From positions 357,150-421,149 of the forward strand of contig BCJX01000005.1 of assembly GCA_001600415.1 (NCBI GenBank): DNA of 64,000 bases. Reading direction: 5' to 3'. The notes below the pieces were generated by a model. That model was not told the origin of the DNA and ran no database searches. It saw nothing but the letters and a program-made list of their open reading frames with translations. Both the position numbers and the translations under genes were made by a program. The DNA is from Pascua guehoae. Taxonomy: Eukaryota > Basidiomycota > Tremellomycetes > Trichosporonales > Trichosporonaceae. How positions within the stretch are numbered: position 1 is the first letter of the stretch; each line of letters opens with the position of its first letter. Shown here in pieces: positions 1 through 9,233 of this stretch.

Positions 1-470
1 CCGGTGCCGTTGCAGGTGCCACGCATCCTGTAGTTGTTGAAGGCCAGCCGCTTGTTCAGGGACAGGATCCCGGCGCGGCCTCGATCAACACTGGTGTCCA
101 GCAGATGAACCTCGGTGACTCTGCGAGCGCCTCGCCCGTCCAGTCGACACACCAGCAACCTATTGCCTCCTTGGCCCAGCCCACTGCAGGAACGCCCTCC
201 AATGCGTTTGCAGCTCCGACCGCTGCTCCCACTGCCGGAACTCCGTCCAATGCATTCACCGGTCCTGCCGCGGCGAACAATGACACGGCCCTCGGCACCA
301 TGCCTGGCCAGATGCCGCCGCCTCTCCCTGCCCGCAACAACACGATCGGCCATGGTACGAGCATCGGCGAGGGAGGACTCGTCACGGGTCAGCCTGTCGG
401 CCAGCCCATCACCCAGGGCGCGTCGGGAGGCAGCCAGGCATCGTTTGCCACGGCCCAGTCGGCGTTCTGA
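1..470 (+). CDS. 3' end of a low-complexity protein gene (5' truncated)
   Basis: An open frame (codons starting at base 3) runs in from the window edge and stops at TGA 468-470, giving about 155 C-terminal residues. The product is rich in Ala, Pro, Thr, Gly and Gln. It holds two near-identical short repeats, AGTPSNAFA and AGTPSNAFT, about 17 residues apart, and a PPPLPAR proline stretch that could bind an SH3-type domain. There is no transmembrane segment or recognisable fold, so this looks like a disordered tail. No intron is needed in the visible part. I do not recognise the protein; the upstream exons lie outside the window. Confidence 0.55.
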   Translation, partial: GAVAGATHPVVVEGQPLVQGQDPGAASINTGVQQMNLGDSASASPVQSTHQQPIASLAQPTAGTPSNAFAAPTAAPTAGTPSNAFTGPAAANNDTALGTMPGQMPPPLPARNNTIGHGTSIGEGGLVTGQPVGQPITQGASGGSQASFATAQSAF

Positions 471-1444
471 GCTGCCATCCGCCCGATTCGCATCTCGCAA
501 TGTGTGGTCTTTGATTTTGTTGATCGAGTTGTGAGGAGAGGACGCAAGACGTGTGTTGTAGCCGAGTCTGGCGCGGAGAGTGTTTTGCCTGCGATACGGC
601 CCCTACTGAGCGTAACGTTAATCGTACTGTACATAGTCATGCGAAACCAGCCATGTACAGACACTGGAAACGCTGGGTCCAACGTTCCCTTGGCAGTTGC
701 ACGCGCGTACCCAGTTAGGGGCGACAAGATAGTAACAGTCATGCCTGACGAAATTCTTCAGTCACACAGGACCTTCCACATCGAGCTTCACTAATACATG
801 AATGACCAGTGGCTGCCACTCATGTGTGGTTGGCCTAGCTGGCAGGCTTCTTGTCGCATGTCGCAATGTGTGTTCTTCGTGGTATTGCTGGAAGCGTGAA
901 GGACACCGTGGGCCACATGGCACACGACTGGTAATTGGTAGCCTCATGGCCTCATCAGGGCGGGCGCGCGGGCGCCTCCTGTGCACGTGCAATCTGAGTA
1001 GGGTGGGCAGCATGGAGCGGTGTGGAAATATTTTGATTCCGTTGACAAACAAACATGCATTTGGTTCCGCCACAAACATGGCTGGTGGACGCGCCACCCA
1101 CCAAAAGTCATGAAACAGCCACCAATGTCGGCGCCGCTCCGTACCAGACGCGTCTGGGGTGTCATTATCGGAAGACACTCAATCGTTCGTCATTCCATCA
1201 TCTTCATTCTTCATTCTCTTCAATCACCCCTTCCCGCCGCTCATCATTCTCTCATTCTAGTTCGAGATACCCACAGCAACCATCACGGCTGCGAGACCCC
1301 TTCCCCCCCTCCCCCACCACCCAACTCATTGGCGGCCTCCGAGCATCAGCGATTCTCAACGGCCGTCATCATAACCTCTCGCCTTCCTTCCCTCTACGAA
1401 ATCCCCCTTCAACTTGACTTCCTCGTGACGGACTCATCCACGCA
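471..1444. other. Intergenic region upstream of the SNF2 gene
   Basis: There is no supportable gene here. The last 250 bases before the next start codon are strongly pyrimidine-rich (many tc/ct runs at 1190-1440), typical of fungal promoters and 5' leaders. Open frames in both directions lack ATG starts or codon structure. Confidence 0.5.
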
Positions 1445-4400
1445 ATGACGGCTATCAATGCGCCTGGGGAGCTCCCCGATCCCAAGCACGTGGACCTCGT
1501 CGCCCGGAAGAGCATTGGACTGGATGAGATACCTGACGAAGTGAGTGCGTTCTGTCACTTGCGATACCTTCCTTCCCTGTCATTGGCTTTGAAGGCTGTG
1601 GGGTGTGGGTGTGGTAATTAAGGGACGTGGGTTGTCTCCATTCCACCAACTCTGCGCACAACTACCCCTTTCCTCGTGCACACTGAAAAGAAAGGAAGCC
1701 AAACGGGCAATCCTGGTTGGTATGACATGACGTGTAGCTGACTCAACCTTTAGCCAACGCCAGAATTCTACATTTCAATCCTTACCAAATTCCTCACCAA
1801 CAACCCGGGGGACGACAACTTCCTCCTGGAACGTCCGGACAAGAGTAACCCATCCCTCGGTGGTAATGGTTTTGGCACCATCACCTGCATGGAGGAAGGA
1901 TGCTTTGTGGACATTATCTTGACTGCCGATCCCAACATCCCTGACGGTGGCCGTAGCGTTGGACTCGGAAGCTTTTACGAGTATGGCGTCCATTGCCAGT
2001 CGGCAGAGCATGTCAGGTGGAGGAACAAACGACTTGCCAAGCAGGTTAGTCGCTATTGAATGTGTGTGATGCTCATTGTGCAGGGCGTCACCATCCCCAA
2101 CAAGTCGAATGCCGCTCAGTCCGTTCCCACGTCTGTTACAAGTCAGCCTACCAACCCAGGCAGCCAGCGCATGGACACTCCCAACGTGCCACTGTCCAAC
2201 GTTCGCCCCTTTGCCGCCCACGCTGGACCGTCTCGCCTGGGTGGTGCCGCGTCTTCGGTTCCATCAAGCTCATCAAAACCGCCTGGTAGCCTTTCAGCAT
2301 TGGATCTTAACATTCTGGAATGGCGCACGCAGACCCCCACCTTCGTCCTCACAGACTCGGATTCCGACGACGATGACATTCAGTTCATCGGCAGCACCAG
2401 CTCGCCGATGAACAGTTCTGGTCGCATCAGCACTGATGTCAAGCCGAGCCTGGGCAACTCGCTTATCGGTCGTTCCACTAGCAACCGGCCCAGTGAGCAC
2501 ATTCCCATCGTCACCGCTGACTTTGCAGACCAGCCTCAGCCGCTCTGGGCGAGCAAGTGGGCAACTATGAGCATGATGGAACGTCTCAATGCCGCCAAGC
2601 TCGAGGACCGCCAGCTTAAGCACCTAAAGCCGTGAGTAGCTTCTCGACAAATGAACGTTCTAATAACGTTAGAAACCGCCTGGAAGACAAGCGAGCTATC
2701 CAGAAGCGCCGGGAGGAACTGACGCGCATCATTGCGTCCAGTGGCATGAAGGCGTGGGCGCCACCCAGTGCCGAGCTTCTTCGCGCTGTACCCACGCTTA
2801 TCGTCGACCCGAAGCTTGTCAACACCTTTGATCGACCCGTCGTTGTTCAGCCTCCCCAGGCGTCTTCTACCGTGCAGGCCACAGCTGTGGCGGGCCCTTC
2901 GCGGGCGTTGGCAGTTCACCAGACTCGTACGTTTCTGATCAACAGTATGGCAAGGAGTTGACATAGTCAGCCACTGTTCCTTTAAGTTCTGCACCTACGG
3001 GTATGTGGTCCCACGTGTGGAACGCCGTGGAATTGGCCACACGCAAGCTGTTCCTGGCGAAGGAGTACCGCCTACTCCAACAGTTCTACAACTTGTTAGT
3101 GACATCCGTTGAGTTGCACGCATGACATGGGCTGACGTACAGATCGGGGCGGCAGCTTGACCCAATCATCAAGAGGGAGCTTACGCAGCGTTTTGTCGAT
3201 GTTTTCCAATGGGTAAAGGCACCGCAAACTGCCAACTGGAAACCTGTTTCACCCATCCTTCTCCGCCAGTTCCCCGAACTACGGAACGCGACGCACCCTT
3301 CGCTTGTGCCGTTCCTCGGACCGCAGCAACCCCAAGCAACCAGCGTCCCCATCGTCGATGGTATGGCGATGGACGACTCTGACTACGGTTTCGAGTTCAA
3401 TCGCCCACAGGGCCAGCAGTGAGTTTGGATTTGTGGTGCAAGGTGACGCGTCCACTGACCCTAGGCTTCACGATTTCTTCCAATCGGCCCTGGCCGACTT
3501 TGCCGAGGACTCGACCATCGAAGACGGTCTGAAGACGCTCGGCCTCAAGTCCAAGGATGACAAGATTCCTGGCGCCGCATTTACTCTAATGCCTCACCAG
3601 GTCCTTGGCGTTGCGTTTATGTGTAAACGCGAGGACAACAAGAAGGTGCCGGGGGGTCTGTTGTGTGACGCGATGGGTAGGTTTCTCCGTGGTATAGTCT
3701 TGGCAGTCGCTAATACTATTAGGCCTGGGCAAGACCGTACAGTGCATCAGTCTGATGCTACTGCGCGACGAACGTCCGAGTGACTACGCTCGGCATTGCC
3801 CTCAGCTTATCATCGCCCCGCTCGCACTCCTCCAGCAATGGAAGTCTGAAATCGAGACCAAGACGACAAAGGATTGGCGAATCTTGATCCATCACGGCGC
3901 CAATCGCCCCAAATCGGCCTCAGTTCTGAAGCGGTACGACATCATCCTGACGACATATGGCACCATGATGTCCGAGTCTGGGCTTTCCGTGAGTCGGACA
4001 CATTCTGTGCTGTATACTAACATACCCAGAAGGACAAAAAGAATAAGAAGAAGAAGAAGCGCTCTCGCCCTGTAGACTCGGACGAAGAGTCCGACTACGA
4101 GCCACCTGCCCCCAAGGGGCCCCTGTTCGGCGTAAAGTGGTTCCGTGTCACAATGGATGAGGCGCACATGGTATGCAACACTCCATCGACTACTGGCTGA
4201 CTTTAGATTCGGAACAAGTCGACAACTACGTCCAAGGCGGCCATGCTGCTGGACGTTCTTCACCCATGGATCTTGACCGGAACGCCCGTCGTCAACAGCC
4301 TTGCCGACTTGGGTCCGGCCATCACCTTCCTCGGTGCCATGAGCCCCGAAGACTTTCACGCTCGTGTGCCCAAGGTGGAAAAGAACAAGCCGCGTCTCGC

Positions 4401-6085
4401 TGCCCGTCGTGCGCAAGCGATCCTTCGACCGATTATGATGCGGCGCCACAAGGACACGGAGATCAACGGCGTTCGGATCCTCCAGCTGCCCACGAAGACC
4501 ACGAACATGGCTGTGCTCGACTTTGAGCCTGAAGAGCGTGCAATGTACGCTGCGCTCGAGGCAAGGGCTCGAATGAAGGTGAACAAGTACATCAAGCAGG
4601 GCACGCTGATGAAGCACTACTCTGTGGTGCTGGTGCTCTTGACGCGTCTCCGTCAAATGGTCAACCACCCGTGGCTTCTGAGGCGCAAGCCCGGAGAGGA
4701 GCAGCACGAGGGCGACGTTCTCGTCGACGACGAGATCTTTGACAGCGACATGCTCAAGTGTCGCTCCAACGATGCGGATGAGTACGGCCGTGCCGTTGGC
4801 CTCGTCGGGCAAAAGGCGGTCGACGATATGAAAAAGAAGCTCGAGGAGCGCCACAAGGCAATTACGGATGAGAATGTCAACAGCGAACCTCAAGACATGG
4901 TGCGTGCAGCGTTTTCCATCGGGGAACTGACATCATCAGGAGTGCAGTGTGTGCTACGATGCGTTCGAGGAAGGACAGGAGCGGATCACACCCTGTTGCC
5001 ACATCTACTGCCACATGTGTCTTGAGAGTATCTTCAACCAGCCGCTGCGCGATGGTGCTCAACTCGCCGACGATGAGATCCAGAAAGGCTGCCGTCCTTG
5101 CCCCATGTGCCGCAAGGTTCTCTCGCCGGGACACATCTTCAAGTGCAGCGCGTTCTTCCGGCCGCCGCGGGACGAGGACGAGAAGCCAGATGTCGAAGAG
5201 GCCGAGGAGGACCCCCGGTCTGAGGAGGAGATTGACCGCAAGGGCAAGAAGCGTGCAGTGAGTTGCATCTTCAACCCCAGTCCCTAGTTACTAACAGACA
5301 GCGCGACGAGGCTGCCGCCGCCTTCTTTGACAAAAAGCCGAGGCTCGACAAGGGCAAGGGTCGGGCGACGGACGCCATCGACATTGATGACGACATCGAC
5401 GAGCTCTCGGACGAGGAGGAGCAAATCCCGGGGTCCACGAAGACTCGGCACGTTGTGTAAGTTTGTCGTGTCAACCTGCTTGCTTACGTCCAGTGAACTC
5501 GTCAAGGGGTACATTGCCGAGGACAAAAACTGCCGGATTCTTCTTTTCTCGCAGTTTGTCCAGTTCCTCGACCTCGTCGAGCACTTCCTGAAGGAGGCCG
5601 GCATCCGCAGCATCACGTACAGCGGCGCCATGAACCAGGGCCAGCGCGACGAGGCCATTCGTCGGTTCTCCATGCCGACGGAGATTGCCGAAAACATCCC
5701 CATCATGCTGCTGTCCACCAAGGCTGGAGGCGTCGGTCTCAACCTGACAATGGCTCACAAGGTCATCTGTTGCGACCTTGCCGTGAGTTGCCTGGACTCT
5801 GTCGCTGATCTTTCGAGTGCTGACTGGTAGTGGAACCCGGCCACCGAGAACCAGGCCGTCGACCGTGCCCACCGCATCGGGCAGACGAAACCAGTGCAAG
5901 TTGAGCGTCTGGTCATTCGCGACACTGTGGAGGATCGCCTTTTGCAGATCCAAGAGCGCAAGGGCCTGCTCGCCGACGGTGCGATGGGCGAGGGCGCTGG
6001 CGTCGGTCGTCTCGGTCGCCTGACGCTTGACGATGTTCGTAAGCTGTTCGCCATTGACCGCGAGTATGACCGCAGCGAGGAGTGA
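1445..6085 (+). CDS. SNF2-family ATPase with embedded RING finger (Uls1/Ris1-Rad16-like translocase)
   Basis: Fourteen exons join in frame: 1445-1540, 1754-2044, 2084-2631, 2673-2926, 2971-3094, 3143-3418, 3465-3676, 3723-3988, 4030-4170, 4207-4899, 4940-5257, 5302-5456, 5494-5782, 5831-6085; about 1305 aa. The ATPase core has Walker A DAMGLGKT (residues about 598-605), Walker B DEAH (732-735), AGGVGLNL and [11 protein letters not shown] (about 1229-1239). A C3HC4 RING (about 969-1024: [18 protein letters not shown]) sits between the two helicase lobes, as in Rad5, Rad16 and Uls1. A Lys-rich insert lies just before the DEAH box. The N-terminal part holds an acidic run followed by IQFI (about 228-231), a good SUMO-interacting motif, which favours the SUMO-targeted Uls1 type over Rad5 (I see no HIRAN domain). 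Expected role: ATP-driven DNA translocase and ubiquitin ligase acting on sumoylated chromatin proteins in the nucleus. Confidence 0.9.
2371..2392 (+). other. SUMO-interacting motif in the SNF2/RING protein
   Basis: This stretch encodes an Asp run followed directly by I-Q-F-I, the hydrophobic-core-after-acid pattern of SUMO-interacting motifs. Together with the RING it suggests a SUMO-targeted ubiquitin ligase. Confidence 0.55.
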
Positions 6086-6396
6086 GGCCGGAGATGGGGG
6101 TAGAGGAGGAGAGGGATACCATTGCGGAGAAGAGGATACAATGTAGACGCGATTGAGAGACCTTGTAGAGTATGCGCGTCCATACAAGCACCACAGTGTC
6201 GATACCGGACCGCCTTGGTCCCATATATGTGTAGCGACAACCCGCACCACCCACGACATGCAAACACCATTGTTACTTGTACCGCATCGTGCTACTTGAC
6301 TTGGGTCGACTTCCACACGTTGCCCAGCTGGCGTTTCATTTCATGGTCATTGGCTCATTGGGGTGGGCTCTACAGCACAATCTACTTTGAGCCTGT
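6086..6396. other. Convergent 3' intergenic region
   Basis: This spacer lies between the stop of the SNF2 gene and the stop of the opposite-strand small gene. I see only 3' UTR-like sequence. Confidence 0.5.
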
Positions 6397-6790
6397 CTAC
6401 TCGTTGAGCTTCTTGGCCTCGGCCTGGAGCTGTCGTCTGTCAGCACTCGCGTCTGGCCCCATGCGACACATCCCAATCCAATTCTCACCTCCTCGCGCGT
6501 CTTGGGCTTCTCGAGGTTGGCCTGCACCTGGGCCGAGGGCACATGCACGCCGGGCGAGGTAAAGACGTTTGCGTCGCCGGCCGCGTTGCGCGCCACGTCG
6601 GCGGGGTCGTTGCTCGTCGCGGGGTGCGGCTGGATCGTAAACTCTGGTGCCGGTCAGTGCCCGTACTCGTACCCAGCGGCGCGTTCGGCCGTGCCCATCC
6701 ACCCATCCACCCGGGGGAGGACGCAGGTGGGCGACTCGACTCGACTCGACTCGACTCGTCTCGTCTCGACTCACTCTGCTCGTTGGACAT
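6397..6790 (-). CDS. Small 67-aa conserved-looking protein
   Basis: Three exons on the minus strand (6775-6790, 6489-6643, 6397-6429) join in frame to 67 aa from an ATG at 6790 to TAG at 6397-6399. The first exon is only 16 nt. Introns start GTGAGT and GTGAGA and end CAG. The product is soluble and polar, with ASPGVH-like (TSPGVHVPSAQVQANLE) and C-terminal LQAEAKKLNE helical stretches; there is no signal peptide or membrane segment. The balanced composition and correct splicing of three short exons argue that it is real. It resembles small fungal proteins of unknown function, but I cannot name the family. The first intron carries a CGACT pentanucleotide repeat. Confidence 0.65.
6733..6775. 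repeat. CGACT/CGTCT pentanucleotide microsatellite
   Basis: About eight tandem copies of a 5-bp unit (gactc, drifting to gtctc) lie immediately inside the 5' end of intron 1 of the 67-aa gene, next to its donor site. Confidence 0.85.
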
Positions 6791-7278
6791 TGTGAATGGG
6801 AATGAGAGAGGTGGTGGTGGCAACAAGTCGATCCAGTTATCCCTTGCTATTCATGCCATGGGACGACCACCCTGCAGCTGCCTTGTCTGACCCAAGCCAC
6901 ACGGTGCCAGTGTTAGGGTGGCAACACGCCAGCGTGTCCCCCGCGTGCAACCAGATGGCGGGGCATGACGTCATTCATGACCCCTTTGGTCCCGCCCCAC
7001 AGCCAGAGGCTTGCTAACAGGGGTTCAACCTTTCGGACGACCAGTTCCGAGCCTACGCCATGACCTGCATCACCCCTGGACGCGCGGAGCATGCCGAGGG
7101 CCTAGCAAGTGCTGATCGTGATCAGCGCGACGGTGCTTCTTCGGAGCTTCGGAGGCCGCTGTGATCATCACCGATTGACGACAAGCGGGGATGGACAAGA
7201 AACAAAGACTGAATGAAATAAGCTTGGGAGACATTCAAAAGCGACCAGACGGCCTACTTTGAGGCGAAAAGCCGAGAT
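6791..7278. other. Intergenic region upstream of tRNA-Tyr
   Basis: It contains the promoter of the minus-strand small gene and the 5' flank of the tRNA gene. I see no gene. Confidence 0.5.
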
Positions 7279-7372
7279 CTCTCGATAGCTCAGTTGGTAG
7301 AGCGTCGGACTGTAATTTGTTACCTAATACAGCTTTATCCGCAGGTCCTGTGTTCGACTCACAGTCGAGAGA
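7279..7372 (+). tRNA. tRNA-Tyr (anticodon GTA) with intron
   Basis: The acceptor stem CTCTCGA pairs with TCGAGAG (7365-7371), with discriminator A. The D arm is GCTC-AGTTGGTA-GAGC and the T arm CTGTG-TTCGACT-CACAG. The anticodon GTA is at 7312-7314. About 20 nt after the base 3' of the anticodon form an intron; its GTTAC can pair with the anticodon GTAA, the usual pre-tRNA-Tyr arrangement. The outermost anticodon-stem pair (T27-C43) looks mismatched. Confidence 0.93.
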
Positions 7373-8428
7373 TTCCTTTTTGAGTTTGTCCTCGTTGCCT
7401 TTGTGCTGAATAGCAGGCGAGGCTGTAGGCCGTGCTTCCAATTAATCCACAGGTTTAGAGGGCGGTCCCGTCACCGTGCGAGGAGAGAGGTAAGAGGTAG
7501 CCCGACACGGCTGACTCGTGGCAGCGAAAGGGTCCTCGTTGACGCGTGAGGTTTGTTGGCCGACAGCTTGCGCTCCCTGGTACTCCACAGGCTGGGATGG
7601 AGATGTGTGGGCGTGTGTGGGCGGCGTGTCGGCTTTTCTGTCTCGAGTTTGCTCATGTGGCTTCTGGAATGCGGCAGTATTTTATCTCCCAGCCCACGTC
7701 CTCACTCTGCCCCCGTGCCGCATTGGACTGTGCAGTTTGTGAGGGGGAGGCAGGGACGTGGGAGACAAGCACAATGTCACGAACGACCGCGTACACTGAC
7801 TGAGCTCTCAAGGGGGTCAATGCGAGTGAGTGAATGGAAAGCGGGGTTTGTGCAGAGGCAGAGTGAGGAGAGGGTATTTGAAAAGGATTCCTAGTTGCAG
7901 GGCGTGCCACCCGCTCAGAGAGAGGTCGGGGGGTAGGTACTTGGGCCGTGTGTCGGACTATTGGTCTAGGAGCTGACAGTGTCGACTGGCATTGGTGTCT
8001 CCACAGCCCGTTTGATTTACTCAGCTTACAGGTGAGCACGGAAATTCATGCGACTGCCACGTTCAGCTCGGGCCGAGCGAAGATGCGCATAGGTGCTCTA
8101 CCGACCAAACGGGCGGCCCGGCAACGCTCGTGAGGCATGCAGGGCGACGCCTCGAGCGTTTAATTTTTGCAGAGGCGAACAACAACATGCCTCCGTCCCT
8201 GCGCCGCGACCCATGATGTCGGACTTGATACTCTGCGGACCTGTGTAGGATTTTTACATGCTGCGCCACTAGCACACCTCCGCTGGTCGACGACATGCCT
8301 GGATCGGTCGCCGGACACGCGGTGGCTCACGGCTACTCTGACTTTTAGCTTGTCCTGTGTCCCCCTGAATGTCCCACCAGCCACCTGAACGGTTGGATAC
8401 CAAAAATATCAAGACCTTGGCTGGAGAG
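7373..8428. other. Intergenic region between the tRNA genes
   Basis: About 1 kb with no supportable gene. The open frames are short and have no consistent codon structure. Confidence 0.5.
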
Positions 8429-8499
8429 TACATCGTAGGAGAGTCGAACTCCTGCCGCTACTATGGCAAAGTAGCATGATACCGTTTCACCAACGATGT
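8429..8499 (-). tRNA. tRNA-Gly (anticodon GCC)
   Basis: Read on the minus strand: acceptor ACATCGT pairs with ACGATGT, discriminator A. The anticodon stem CTACT/AGTAG encloses loop TTGCCAT, giving anticodon GCC. The T arm is AGGAG-TTCGACT-CTCCT. It is 71 nt with no intron. Most eukaryotic tRNA-Gly(GCC) genes begin with G1-C72; here the outermost pair reads A1-T72. Confidence 0.92.
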
Positions 8500-9233
8500 C
8501 GCTAATGTCTATAGCTCGAGACCCCTAGCCGCCGAGAGGAGACAGAGGCGTTGGCCTTGTTGAGCACTCCGAGTTCCCCTCGTTCGCATGGGTCGGGCAC
8601 ATCTGAATTGCACAGCAAGAGATACCCCCCAACTGCCAACTGACAACCAGGCAATATGCTCGTCTCGTCTGGTCAACACTGACTTTTTTCTCACTCGGCA
8701 CATGTTGTACAGGCACGTTCCGAGAGCCGCAAGACTACCATGCCTGCCACATTGAACTGGGGTGCAACATCCTACGCGCCTTTGTCAGACTCTTCTGCGG
8801 GCCATTTACAGAGGCCGCCAGAAAGGTTGCAACCCCCAACTGCGTTGTGCCACGCCCATATCATGGGATTTGTACCATCGTGCAAGGCAGAAGATCCGAG
8901 GCTCTGGGTCAAGCATACCCGAGGCCACCCTGGAGGCAGTCGCAACCTTTCGGTTGGCCGTTGTACAGCCTAGCGCGTCAGCCAACTGTTCTGCGTCCAA
9001 CTAGGGGAACGTGCGACCACACTAACCATGTTCCCTGCTTGTTGTACCGTGCATTCTCTGCGTGTGCGTGCGCCCAAGCTCAACGGCAGTCTCACGACTG
9101 TGCGGACACGCCTGTAGTCGGATGACCACGAGTGAGGTATGAGGGAGGAAGATTGGCCCAACGATGCTAGCACGGCGTATGAGTCGCCCTCCCCTCCCCC
9201 GTCTATAAACAGATCCGAACGCATCACGCCTCT
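8500..9233. other. Intergenic region holding a foldback repeat
   Basis: No gene is seen between tRNA-Gly and the end of the FAD oxidoreductase gene. The one notable element is the repeat copy at 8805-8968. Confidence 0.5.
8805..8968. mobile_element. MITE-like foldback repeat, copy 1
   Basis: About 160 bp ending in imperfect terminal inverted repeats of about 25-28 bp: the left end contains GGCCGCCAGAAAGGTTGCAA, and the right end contains GTCGCAACCTTTCGGTTGGC followed by CGTTGTACAG, its near reverse complement. The interior is about 85% identical by eye to copy 2 at 10367-10530, including a shared GGCTCTGGGTCAAGC core. There is no coding capacity. A non-autonomous DNA transposon is the simplest reading; I could not identify target-site duplications with confidence. 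Confidence 0.6.

Noticed and set aside
762..1178. 138-codon minus-strand frame upstream of the SNF2 gene
   Set aside because: It starts with GTG, has no recognisable composition or splicing, and lies in promoter sequence.
3892..4893. 333-codon open frame on the minus strand
   Set aside because: It lies opposite the spliced SNF2 gene, whose motifs are unmistakable; the minus frame has no domain and follows from GC-rich codon use.
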